Made by a program: the position numbers and the translations under genes. A DNA stretch of 64,000 bases from Marixanthomonas sp002364245 (lineage in GTDB: Bacteria; Bacteroidota; Bacteroidia; Flavobacteriales; Flavobacteriaceae): the NCBI GenBank assembly GCA_963973455.1, contig CAXAZF010000002.1, positions 248,001-312,000 of the forward strand. The letters are read 5' to 3'. Every line of letters begins with the position of its first letter. Position 1 is the stretch's first letter. The notes below the pieces were generated by a model that worked only from the letters and a program-made list of their open reading frames with translations, was not told the DNA's origin and did not search any database. Of the stretch, positions 17,778-26,405 are shown in pieces.

Positions 17778-19001
17778 ATGAGGCTACGCTATATAGTGTT
17801 TGCAGCATTATTTGCTTTTTTTATCAAAGCAAATGCACAAGAAACAACAGATACTTCTTTTGGAAAAGGGCTATTAAACCTCGTAGCCAAAGACAGTTCG
17901 TGGAGCGTTAAATTTGCCCCACGTATTCAATTTAGGGCGCTTTCCAGTTGGGACTATACTGGCGAACAATATTCAAAACCCGATCAAAACTTTTTAATTA
18001 GGAGAGCTCGGTTAAAATTCGACGGGTTCGCTTATTCCCCAAAATTGAAATATAAAATAGAGCTTGGTCTTTCCAACCGGGATATTTCCGGAGGAAACCA
18101 GTTTACCAGTGGTGCCCCACGATATATCTTGGACGCTGTCATTATGTGGAATTTCTACGAAAATTTCGAATTATGGGCTGGACAGACCAAACTTCCTGGT
18201 AACGTAGAGCGGGTGGTATCATCTGCCAATATGCAATTGATTGACCGATCCTTGTTAAACAGAAGATTTAATATAGACCGGGATTTGGGTATTCAATTGC
18301 GACACCGCACCAAACTTTCAGAAAAAATTATCCTACGTGAAAAATTTGCTTTGTCACAAGGTGAGGGAAGAAATATCACCTCAGGCAATCTTGGAGGCCA
18401 TCAATATACAGGTAGATTAGAGCTATTGCCCTTAGGAGCATTTACTGGAGGTTCTGAATACGTTCAGAGTGATTTAAAACGCGAACAAACCCCAAAATTA
18501 ATGATAGGTTTTACCTATGATTATAATGATAATGCTGTAAAGACCAGAAGTAACCAAGGAAGCTATATGCAGACCAGCACAGGGTTTTACGAGACGGATA
18601 TTTCAACAGTATTTGTTGACGCAATGTTTAAATACAAAGGGTTCTCTTTTATGGGTGAATATTCAAATAGAAATGCAGATGATCCCGTTGCTACAGAAAT
18701 TGATGGCTCACCTGCTTTAGATGAAGAAGGAAACCCTACCAACGATGTTGTTTTAGTTGGAGACGCTTTAAATTTTCAAGCTGGCTATCTTTTTAAAAAC
18801 AACTATGAAATAGCTGGACGCTTCACTACATTAAGTTTTGATAGCGTAACTGAGAGACAAGATCAAAATCAATACACTATTGGAGTTTCAAAATACATTG
18901 TAGGTCATAAACTAAAAGTACAAAGCGATTTAAGCTATAATACAATTGAAAGTGAAAAAGGCCCGATAACATTTCGCATAGGATTTGACCTACATTTTTA
19001 A
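17778..19001 (+). CDS. Phosphate-selective porin (OprO/OprP family)
   Basis: A 407-residue outer-membrane barrel with a signal peptide to about residue 20 (KANAQ). Seen: WSVKFAPRIQFRALSSWDY, FLIRRARLKFDGFAYSPKLKYKIELGLSNRD, and a C-terminus ending FRIGFDLHF, as in the porin O/P family, which forms anion (phosphate, polyphosphate) channels. It is followed by the Pit transporter gene, so outer- and inner-membrane phosphate steps sit together. A separate promoter for each is suggested by phased repeats before both. Confidence 0.88.
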   Translation: MRLRYIVFAALFAFFIKANAQETTDTSFGKGLLNLVAKDSSWSVKFAPRIQFRALSSWDYTGEQYSKPDQNFLIRRARLKFDGFAYSPKLKYKIELGLSNRDISGGNQFTSGAPRYILDAVIMWNFYENFELWAGQTKLPGNVERVVSSANMQLIDRSLLNRRFNIDRDLGIQLRHRTKLSEKIILREKFALSQGEGRNITSGNLGGHQYTGRLELLPLGAFTGGSEYVQSDLKREQTPKLMIGFTYDYNDNAVKTRSNQGSYMQTSTGFYETDISTVFVDAMFKYKGFSFMGEYSNRNADDPVATEIDGSPALDEEGNPTNDVVLVGDALNFQAGYLFKNNYEIAGRFTTLSFDSVTERQDQNQYTIGVSKYIVGHKLKVQSDLSYNTIESEKGPITFRIGFDLHF

Positions 19002-19012
19002 AAGATAATAGA

Positions 19013-19056
19013 TAACAATTTGGTAACAATAAAGGGCAATTAAATTAAGAGATTTG
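19013..19056 (+). promoter_or_regulatory. Putative Pho box and promoter of the Pit transporter gene
   Basis: TAACAAT at 19013 and an identical TAACAAT at 19024, exactly 11 bases apart, then GGCAATT at 19035; seven bases later GAGATTTG (19049-19056) is a weak -7 box. This is the cleanest repeat pair of the block. Confidence 0.6.
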
Positions 19057-19076
19057 CACCACTTTAATTAAAGAAA

Positions 19077-21320
19077 ATGGAAAACATATACTTATTAATG
19101 ATCGTAGCATTGGCAGTACTTGCCGTAGCCGATCTTGTTGTAGGGGTTAGTAACGATGCTGTTAATTTCCTTAACTCTGCCATCGGTTCTAAAGCCATAT
19201 CATTTAAATCGATAATGATCATTGCCAGTCTTGGTATTTTTATCGGTGCCGTCTTTTCAAGCGGGATGATGGAGGTTGCTAGAAAAGGTATTTTCGACCC
19301 TGGACAATTTTACTTTGAAGAAATCATGATTGTCTTTATGGCAGTTATGATAACCGATATATTACTGCTCGATTTTTTCAACACCCTCGGTTTGCCAACA
19401 TCAACAACCGTTTCCATCGTTTTTGAATTATTGGGAGCTGCCGTAGTGATGTCGCTAATAAAAATTGGCGCTAATGAAACTGAAACTTGGGCAGACCTAG
19501 GTAAATATATAAACACGGCAAAAGCTACCGAAATTATATTAGGGATCCTACTTTCCGTCGTCATCGCCTTTACGGTGGGTGCAGTCGTTCAGTGGTTGTC
19601 CCGCTTGGTGTTTACGTTTCATTACGAAAAGAGAATTAAAAATTTTGGTGCTTTATTTGGCGGCGTTGCCCTAACGGCCATTGGATATTTCATCTTTATG
19701 AAAGGACTGAAGGGAACCCCTTACTACGGAGATTTTAAAGAAATAGTAGAAGGGAACGAGCTTTACTTTGTTGGAGGAAGCTTTATTTTCTGGACGCTCT
19801 TTTCTTTTCTCTTTATGAAACTTTTCAAGAAAAGCATCCTTATTATCGTAATTGCAGTAGGTACATTTGGTTTAGCGCTCGCCTTCTCAGGAAACGACTT
19901 GGTTAACTTTATTGGTGTCCCTATGGCTGCCTTTCATTCTTACGAAGCTTGGTTGGCCTCTGGTGAAGCTGCCTCTACTTTCTCTATGGATGTTCTTTCT
20001 GAAAAAGTGCCCGCAGAACCTTTCTTGCTATTTATAGCTGGTGGTGTAATGGTATTGACGCTTTGGTTCTCTAAAAAAGCCCGTAGCGTCGCTGAAACCG
20101 AAATTGGACTATCCAGACAAGGAGAAGGTCACGAAAAATTTCAACCTAATATGTTATCTAGAGTAGTTGTAAAAGGCACTTCGAGAGTAGCTCAAGGACT
20201 AAATTATATTTTACCAAAAGCTACCACTAAAAATATAAACGCACGGTTTGAAAAACCCGTAGTAGAATTACCAAAACATAGAACCTACGAATTACCGGCT
20301 TTTGATATGATTCGTGCTTCTATTAACTTAGTCGTAGCAGGGGTTCTTATCTCAATCGCAACCTCTATGAAATTACCTTTATCTACCACTTACGTAACCT
20401 TTATGGTTGCTATGGGTACATCGCTTGCAGACCGAGCTTGGGGCCGTGAAAGTGCTGTATATCGTGTTGCCGGAGTACTAAATGTAATTGGCGGTTGGTT
20501 CTTTACTGCGTTTAGTGCCTTTGTAGCTGCGGGAACGTTAGCGTACCTTATTTACTTAGGAAAAGGGGTTGCTATTGCAATTCTACTTATGTTAGCCGTA
20601 CTTTTATTAGTGCGAAACTACCTTTCTTACAAAAAGAAGAGTAACATTATAATGGATGAAACTGGTCTTAAAAAGACTGAAAGTAATACCGTACAAGGTA
20701 TCATTCAGGAAAGTGCAGACAATATTGCAAAAGTGATTCACCGAAGCAATAAAATCTATTCTGATATGCTTCGAGGATTGGCTAAACAAGACACCTCTAA
20801 GCTGAAAAAGAGTAAAAAAGGAGTTAAGAAGCTGAACGATGAAATTGATGAATTGCGTGATAATATTTTCTATTTCATAAAAGACTTAGACGAAAAAAGT
20901 GTTCGCGGAAGTAACTTCTACATCATTATCCTTGGGTATTTGCAAGATGTAGCTCAATCGCTTGAGTTTATTTCAAAAGCGAGTTATAAACACGTTAACA
21001 ATAATCACAAGGCATTACGTTTTAATCAAATTAAAGATTTACAAGAAATCGATCAATCTTTGGAAAACTTATTTGTTGATATTGAATCTATCTTCCAAAA
21101 TCGAGAAATCGAAAAGATTGAAATGGTGTTAGATAAAAAACAAGAGCTATTTGAATATGTTTCAGAAAAAATTGAAAAGCAAATAGCCCGTACTAGAACC
21201 GAAGAGTCGAGTCCTAAAAATACGGCGTTATACTTCAGTTTATTATTAGAGACAAAAGATTTGATTACCGCTCTAATGAACTTAATGGAAGAGTACTATA
21301 TAAGCTACAAAAAAGTATAA
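19077..21320 (+). CDS. Inorganic phosphate transporter, Pit family, with PhoU-like tail
   Basis: A 747-residue protein. The membrane part (about 1-510) holds two PHO4 signature copies: VGVSNDAVNFLNSAIGSKA near the start with LPTSTTVSIVFELLGAAV, and MKLPLSTTYVTFMVAMGTSLADRAWGR near 430. Pit proteins import phosphate (often as a metal-phosphate) with H+ or Na+. The C-terminal 200 residues are charged helices (KKSKKGVKKLNDEIDELRDNIFYFIKDL in part) resembling DUF47/PhoU-like regulators, here fused to the carrier as in other Bacteroidota. Gene order after the porin and the repeat pair upstream support phosphate control. Confidence 0.93.
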   Translation: MENIYLLMIVALAVLAVADLVVGVSNDAVNFLNSAIGSKAISFKSIMIIASLGIFIGAVFSSGMMEVARKGIFDPGQFYFEEIMIVFMAVMITDILLLDFFNTLGLPTSTTVSIVFELLGAAVVMSLIKIGANETETWADLGKYINTAKATEIILGILLSVVIAFTVGAVVQWLSRLVFTFHYEKRIKNFGALFGGVALTAIGYFIFMKGLKGTPYYGDFKEIVEGNELYFVGGSFIFWTLFSFLFMKLFKKSILIIVIAVGTFGLALAFSGNDLVNFIGVPMAAFHSYEAWLASGEAASTFSMDVLSEKVPAEPFLLFIAGGVMVLTLWFSKKARSVAETEIGLSRQGEGHEKFQPNMLSRVVVKGTSRVAQGLNYILPKATTKNINARFEKPVVELPKHRTYELPAFDMIRASINLVVAGVLISIATSMKLPLSTTYVTFMVAMGTSLADRAWGRESAVYRVAGVLNVIGGWFFTAFSAFVAAGTLAYLIYLGKGVAIAILLMLAVLLLVRNYLSYKKKSNIIMDETGLKKTESNTVQGIIQESADNIAKVIHRSNKIYSDMLRGLAKQDTSKLKKSKKGVKKLNDEIDELRDNIFYFIKDLDEKSVRGSNFYIIILGYLQDVAQSLEFISKASYKHVNNNHKALRFNQIKDLQEIDQSLENLFVDIESIFQNREIEKIEMVLDKKQELFEYVSEKIEKQIARTRTEESSPKNTALYFSLLLETKDLITALMNLMEEYYISYKKV

Positions 21321-21340
21321 AATATAATTCTTCGGAAAGA

Positions 21341-21379
21341 AAAAAGAGCCTTCTACAAAATTTGTAAAAGGCTCTTTTT
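21341..21379. terminator. Bidirectional terminator after the Pit gene
   Basis: Stem AAAAAGAGCCTT with its complement and an inner TACAAA/TTTGTA pairing, flanked by A and T runs; lies between convergent genes. Confidence 0.88.
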
Positions 21380-21399
21380 CTATTTTTTGAACAACTTAA

Positions 21400-22266
21400 T
21401 TATCCGTCTATACCCAGTTTGCTATGTGTTTTAGTAATTGCTTTTTCATTTTTTTTATCAATCCAATCTTGTCCTTTAAGTTTACGCATCAACGTATCAA
21501 AATGACGCATAATTGCAATGTTATAGATCGCTTTACCTAAGTTTTTAGGGTTTCGAGCAATGGCACGCAAACTCATAGAAAACCCAGGTGTTATGTACCG
21601 CATATAATGCCAATAGCCTTCAGGCATATATAAAACATTGCCGTGTTCTAAATGTGTTTTAAAACCTTTTGCTTTTTTTAAAGCCGGCCATTTATCATAA
21701 TCAGGGTTGGCAAAGTTGATATCTTCACGGGTTATAAGTGAATGTGGTATTTTATAAAGGTAATCGTTCTGCTTTTGGTCAAACAATATCACTTCTTTTT
21801 TTCCGTGGAAATGAAAATGAAAAATATTGGCCAAATCAATATCATAATGCATAAACGTATAGCTGTCTTCCCCACCAAAGAATAGCATAGGAAGACCTTT
21901 CATTAATTTTATTCCAAAATCTGGATACGAATAGTCTTTTTGAAGTTCTGGCACCTCTTTTAAAACATTCCAAAGGAATATACGGTATTTGGTAGGTTCT
22001 TTTTTGAGCAAGTCAATATACTCGCTCATTTTCATGGTGGCATGCGGCTCATTAAAGCCATCTTCGTGGCTAACAGGCCTATCATCATAAAGCGGCACCT
22101 CTTTATCACCTGCCACTTTAGCCATATAATCTAAATCCCACTTTTTATAAGCAGGCCATTCCTCAATAAATCGTTCAATTACGACGGGTTTCTGAGGTTT
22201 AAAATAGTTGTTGATAAAGTCTTCTTTTGAAATCGTCTTGACTCTATCTATTTCTTGTAATTGCAT
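21400..22266 (-). CDS. Cupin-like/JmjC-type Fe(II)-2-oxoglutarate oxygenase
   Basis: A 288-residue protein of the cupin_8 (FIH/JmjC-like) family. The iron triad appears as H140-Y-D142 (FMHYDIDLANIFHFHFHGKK) and H220 (PEGYWHYM). Members hydroxylate amino-acid side chains, including ribosomal proteins, or other substrates; the target here is unknown. N-terminal INNYFKPQKPVVIERFIEEWPAYKKW (in part) is the usual opening of this family. It is a single gene convergent with the Pit gene. Confidence 0.85.
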   Translation of the reverse strand: MQLQEIDRVKTISKEDFINNYFKPQKPVVIERFIEEWPAYKKWDLDYMAKVAGDKEVPLYDDRPVSHEDGFNEPHATMKMSEYIDLLKKEPTKYRIFLWNVLKEVPELQKDYSYPDFGIKLMKGLPMLFFGGEDSYTFMHYDIDLANIFHFHFHGKKEVILFDQKQNDYLYKIPHSLITREDINFANPDYDKWPALKKAKGFKTHLEHGNVLYMPEGYWHYMRYITPGFSMSLRAIARNPKNLGKAIYNIAIMRHFDTLMRKLKGQDWIDKKNEKAITKTHSKLGIDG

Positions 22267-22326
22267 AAATAATTTGAAAACAGCTAAATTACAAAACTTA
22301 GCCGAAAGGTTTTCTTAAAGAAAAGT

Positions 22327-22440
22327 TTACTTTGTAGCGGCAGTGATTTTTTGAAGGTTGAATTTTTCTATTTTAAGATCTGGAAAAGCTAAAGCAGTAC
22401 GATTTTCTACTTTAGAGGCGATTTGTAAAGCTTTGGACTG
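22327..22440 (-). pseudogene. Possible C-terminal gene remnant
   Basis: In the 287-base gap 22267-22553 a minus-strand frame of 38 codons without a start reads QSKALQIASKVENRTALA and on to FNLQKITAATK before a TAA stop at 22327-22329. Its amino-acid make-up looks protein-like, and a TGA closes it upstream. It could be the tail of a lost gene or chance. The rest of the gap is AT-rich and holds the nhaA leader. Confidence 0.25.
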
Positions 22441-22553
22441 TCAACCAGGTGATATTTTAGTATATATTAAAGATTGACATATTTTTAATACTTAAACAGA
22501 ATCACATTTTATAACTTTATAGCTTTAAAAACACAAATAAACACCTTACTAAT

Positions 22554-23873
22554 TTGAGAATAGCTAAAAACCCCGTCGAAACGTTTATAAACAGCTCAAC
22601 ATCGGGTAGTTATATCCTACTTTTGTTTACGGTCATTGCTTTGGTTTGGGCAAATTCGCCTTGGCACGAAAGCTATCATACTTTCTGGAACGAAACTTTT
22701 GCCATTGGTTTTAGTAATACAGACTTTATAATTGAAAAACCTCTGTATTTGTGGGTAAATGATGGGCTAATGACCATTTTCTTCTTTTATGTAGGTTTAG
22801 AAATTAAACGTGAAATTTTAGATGGCGAACTTACCACCATGCGAAAGGCATCTATGCCTATTTTTGCGGCTTTGGGGGGTATTGTTGTTCCTATTGCTAT
22901 TTTCTTATTACTACACGACCAAGACCGAGGAGCATCAGGCTGGGGTATCCCTATGGCTACAGACATCGCCTTTTCATTAGGAATACTTAATTTACTGGGG
23001 AAGCGTGTACCATTAGGACTTAAAATATTTTTGACAACCTTCGCTATTATTGATGATATTGGTGCCATTTTGGTAATTGCAACATTCTATAGTCACGAAA
23101 TGCACCTCTCCTATTTATTTGTAGCACTTGGCATATTAACTTTTTTGGCATTTTTGGCTTACAAAAAATTTCACTCAAAATATTTACTGCTAATTTCTGG
23201 AATCGCTGTATGGGTCCTTTTCTTAAAATCCGGGATACATCCTACAATTGCAGGGGTTTTATTGGCATTGGTTATTCCATCGAGTAGAAACATAGAACTA
23301 GACAACTTTTTTGAAGAAATACGAAAATCCCTGAACCTTTTCAAGAAAACAAAGGCCAAAAGAATCGTCCTATCGGATGAACAACAGGATGCTGTCGATA
23401 AAATAAACCTGATAACCGATCGCGTACAAACACCTATGCAACAATTGGAAAATGGCCTTAGTGGATGGGTTGCGATTGTTATTATGCCCATATTTGCCTT
23501 GGCCAATGCCGGAATAACCATAAGTCTCGATTCGTTGAGCACTACAGAGCTTATCTCACAAATAGCCATTGCTATGGTTCTGGGGAAAGTTATAGGTATT
23601 ACTTTATTTAGCTATTTAGCCTATAAACTTAAAATTGCGGTACTTCCCACTGGAATAAACTTTAAACAAATTCTCGGAGTTAGTTTTTTAGGTGGCGTAG
23701 GCTTTACTATGTCACTATTTATAGCCGAATTAGCCTTTAGATCTAATGACCTATTGACGACCTCTAAAATTGGAATTTTATTAGGCTCGATGGTTGCCGG
23801 AATAGCAGGATATCTTATTTTGAGGTTTCAATTAAAAAAGAATGAAGAGGAAAAAGCATCCCGCAACGTTTAA
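22554..23873 (+). CDS. nhaA: Na+/H+ antiporter NhaA
   Basis: A 439-residue carrier that expels Na+ or Li+ in exchange for protons. The ion-binding aspartates are seen as D167-D168 in FAIIDDIGAI, with D137 in ATDIAFSLGIL; FFYVGLEIKREILDGEL is the conserved early segment. The start is TTG (22554), giving MRIAKNPVETFINSSTSG, which matches the family N-terminus; no ATG fits. A slightly longer loop (about 255-295) is present before the second half. Confidence 0.94.
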   Translation: MRIAKNPVETFINSSTSGSYILLLFTVIALVWANSPWHESYHTFWNETFAIGFSNTDFIIEKPLYLWVNDGLMTIFFFYVGLEIKREILDGELTTMRKASMPIFAALGGIVVPIAIFLLLHDQDRGASGWGIPMATDIAFSLGILNLLGKRVPLGLKIFLTTFAIIDDIGAILVIATFYSHEMHLSYLFVALGILTFLAFLAYKKFHSKYLLLISGIAVWVLFLKSGIHPTIAGVLLALVIPSSRNIELDNFFEEIRKSLNLFKKTKAKRIVLSDEQQDAVDKINLITDRVQTPMQQLENGLSGWVAIVIMPIFALANAGITISLDSLSTTELISQIAIAMVLGKVIGITLFSYLAYKLKIAVLPTGINFKQILGVSFLGGVGFTMSLFIAELAFRSNDLLTTSKIGILLGSMVAGIAGYLILRFQLKKNEEEKASRNV

Positions 23874-23879
23874 TTAAAT

Positions 23880-24356
23880 CTACTGATTCACCCATACAGA
23901 GTTTCTTGGGTCTGTCGCCGCATCTAGAAAGTCGATTTTTAGTTTTTCAGCAATGTTTTTACCTATTTCAAAACAATCTTGAAAATTGTCGAGCGTAGTT
24001 ATATTAAAATGATTGTTTCTATTGTACCAAAGATTAACTTCGTAAAACCCTTTTCCGTTTTTAAAAATTGAAATATATTCTAACTTTTTAAAATCTTTCC
24101 ATTTACCAAACTTTAAAGGACCAACACAAAGTTCAATTTTATATCTCTTTTCTTCAAAATCAAAATGGTAGTCCCTAATCACGGAAAATGTCAAGCCAGT
24201 TGAAAACAATATACTTGCTGCATACAGCCAGCTTGTATTTGGTTCAACAACAAATTTATAAAGACAGACCAACATTAACGTATAGCAAAGTGCAGCAATA
24301 ATACTATGCCATAATGGACGGTTTCCTTCAGAAATAAAAACGTTTTGTTTAATCAC
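23880..24356 (-). CDS. Membrane protein of unknown function, PH-like
   Basis: A 158-residue protein with two hydrophobic helices (about 17-36 and 41-60) and a soluble C-terminal half with alternating strands (RYKIELCVGPLKFGKWKDFKKLEYISIFK, in part), which recalls bacterial PH-like membrane proteins. No motif gives a function. It stands alone between nhaA and the atpC terminator. Confidence 0.7.
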   Translation of the reverse strand: MIKQNVFISEGNRPLWHSIIAALCYTLMLVCLYKFVVEPNTSWLYAASILFSTGLTFSVIRDYHFDFEEKRYKIELCVGPLKFGKWKDFKKLEYISIFKNGKGFYEVNLWYNRNNHFNITTLDNFQDCFEIGKNIAEKLKIDFLDAATDPRNSVWVNQ

Positions 24357-24385
24357 AAGAAGACAATAATACTCACATTACTAAA

Positions 24386-24419
24386 AAACCCCAAATTTCG
24401 AAAGTGAAATTTGGGGTTT
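24386..24419 (-). terminator. Terminator of the atpD-atpC transcript
   Basis: A 14-bp perfect stem (AAACCCCAAATTTC with its complement), six-base loop, and a T run on the minus strand downstream of atpC. Confidence 0.9.
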
Positions 24420-24440
24420 AATTGTTTTGATATATGCTGT

Positions 24441-24716
24441 TTAATCGGCCAACACAATCGCTTTATTGTTATTCATTTCAATGGTTCCGCTGGTAATTTC
24501 AAGTACCCACTTCCCATCTTCTTTGTTGAATTTATTTTCAAAACCTTCAGCTATGGTAGGATTTCCAGAAAATTTTACTTTCCCTTTCGCTAAAACAGAT
24601 ACTATTGGGGCGTGATTATTCAACATTTGAAACTCACCTTCTACACCCGGTACAGTTACCGACTCTACTTCTCCACTTACCAATAAAGCTTCTGGTGTTA
24701 CTATTTCTAAATACAT
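24441..24716 (-). CDS. atpC: ATP synthase F1 epsilon subunit, short form
   Basis: A 91-residue protein that is only the N-terminal beta-sandwich (MYLEIVTPEALLVSGEVESVTVPG, GEFQMLNNHAPIVS). It links the gamma subunit to the c-ring. The usual C-terminal helical hairpin (total about 130-140 residues in many bacteria), which can block ATP hydrolysis, is missing, as in other Bacteroidota. It follows atpD in one transcript. Confidence 0.93.
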   Translation of the reverse strand: MYLEIVTPEALLVSGEVESVTVPGVEGEFQMLNNHAPIVSVLAKGKVKFSGNPTIAEGFENKFNKEDGKWVLEITSGTIEMNNNKAIVLAD

Positions 24717-24724
24717 TATTTTAT

Positions 24725-24754
24725 GCTTTAGGCTTTAAGCTTATAGCTTTAAGC
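24725..24754. repeat. Heptamer tandem repeat between atpD and atpC
   Basis: Four 7-base units, GCTTTAG, GCTTTAA, GCTTATA, GCTTTAA, then GC, fill most of the 41-base gap. The unit can also pair with itself (GCTTTAAGC), so it may fold in the mRNA. Confidence 0.6.
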
Positions 24755-24757
24755 AAT

Positions 24758-26263
24758 TTATGATTCAGCTAACATTTTTTCTCCAGCCTCGATTGCTTCT
24801 TCAATAGAACCTTTCAAGTTAAAGGCTGCTTCTGGAAGGTGATCTAACTCTCCATCCATAATCATATTAAATCCTTTAATGGTTTCTTTAATATCTACCA
24901 ATACTCCTGGAATACCTGTAAACTGCTCTGCTACGTGGAATGGTTGAGAAAGGAAACGTTGTACACGACGTGCACGGTTTACCGCTTGTTTATCTTCTTC
25001 AGATAATTCTTCCATACCCAAAATAGCAATAATATCCTGTAATTCTTTATAACGCTGTAACAACTCTTTTACACGTTGTGCACATGCATAGTGCTCATCA
25101 CCTAAAATATCAGCTGTAAGAATACGAGACGTAGAATCTAATGGGTCTACCGCTGGATAAATACCTAGCTCAGCAATTTTACGTGACAATACCGTTGTAG
25201 CATCTAAGTGAGCAAAGGTTGTCGCCGGTGCTGGATCGGTAAGGTCATCCGCAGGTACGTAAACCGCTTGTACAGATGTAATAGATCCTTTTTTAGTTGA
25301 AGTAATACGTTCTTGCATCGCACCCATCTCGGTTGCTAATGTTGGTTGGTAACCTACTGCAGAAGGCATACGACCTAAAAGTGCCGATACCTCAGAACCT
25401 GCTTGTGTAAAACGGAAAATGTTGTCAACGAAGAAAAGTACATCTTTTCCTTGTCCATCTCCTGCTCCATCACGGAAATATTCTGCAATCGTTAATCCTG
25501 AAAGCGCCACACGAGCACGTGCTCCTGGTGGTTCGTTCATTTGTCCAAATACGAAAGTTGCTTTACTTTCTTTCATAGCAGATTTATCAACTTTAGATAA
25601 ATCCCATCCGCCATCTTCCATTGAATGTAAGAAGTCATCGCCGTACTTAATAATTCCAGATTCAAGCATTTCACGAAGTAAATCGTTCCCTTCACGAGTA
25701 CGTTCTCCTACTCCAGCAAATACAGAAAGACCACCGTGACCTTTTGCAATGTTGTTAATCAACTCTTGAATCAATACTGTTTTACCTACACCGGCACCAC
25801 CAAACAATCCAATTTTACCACCTTTTGCATATGGCTCAATCAAGTCGATTACTTTAATACCTGTAAATAATACTTCGGTAGAAGTAGAAAGGTCTTCAAA
25901 TTTTGGTGCTTCACGGTGAATTGGAAGTCCGTCATTTCCTGCTTTAGGAAGGTCTGGCATACCGTCAATAGCATCTCCAATTACGTTAAATAGACGTCCA
26001 TACACATCTTCACCAATTGGCATTTGTATAGGCGCCCCTGTTGCTACAGCTTCAACACCTCGGCTTAAGCCATCAGTAGAATCCATAGAAATGGTACGTA
26101 CTGTGTTTTCTCCAATGTGAGATTGTACTTCAAGAACCAACAAACTTCCTTTGTTGTCAACTTCTACTGAGTCGTATATCTTTGGAAGCTTCGCTCCGTT
26201 AGCAAACTCTATATCCACTACAGGGCCAATAATCTGTGCAACTTTTCCTTTAACTTGTGACAT
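24758..26263 (-). CDS. atpD: ATP synthase F1 beta subunit
   Basis: A 501-residue catalytic subunit. The P-loop GGAGVGKT, the catalytic region GVGERTREGNDLL, and the signature PAVDPLDSTS are all present. It is transcribed with atpC, while the remaining F1Fo genes are not in this window; this split order is normal in Bacteroidota. Length is slightly above the usual 460-480, with a small insertion around 205-220 (GDDFLHSMEDGGWDLSKVDK). Confidence 0.98.
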   Translation of the reverse strand: MSQVKGKVAQIIGPVVDIEFANGAKLPKIYDSVEVDNKGSLLVLEVQSHIGENTVRTISMDSTDGLSRGVEAVATGAPIQMPIGEDVYGRLFNVIGDAIDGMPDLPKAGNDGLPIHREAPKFEDLSTSTEVLFTGIKVIDLIEPYAKGGKIGLFGGAGVGKTVLIQELINNIAKGHGGLSVFAGVGERTREGNDLLREMLESGIIKYGDDFLHSMEDGGWDLSKVDKSAMKESKATFVFGQMNEPPGARARVALSGLTIAEYFRDGAGDGQGKDVLFFVDNIFRFTQAGSEVSALLGRMPSAVGYQPTLATEMGAMQERITSTKKGSITSVQAVYVPADDLTDPAPATTFAHLDATTVLSRKIAELGIYPAVDPLDSTSRILTADILGDEHYACAQRVKELLQRYKELQDIIAILGMEELSEEDKQAVNRARRVQRFLSQPFHVAEQFTGIPGVLVDIKETIKGFNMIMDGELDHLPEAAFNLKGSIEEAIEAGEKMLAES

Positions 26264-26405
26264 TATTAACTGTTTATTTTTTAGTTATCTAAGGGTGCAA
26301 TTATCACCCTGTTTTTGAACGGTGCAAAGATAGTTTTTTCTGTTTAAATTACGCAATGGAAATTAGTGAATTTTTAACTCTAAATTTTAAGCGACTATTC
26401 TATCG

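Noticed and set aside
25419..25739. Open plus-strand frame opposite atpD
   Set aside because: Shadow of the atpD codons; atpD is certain and no start signal is present.
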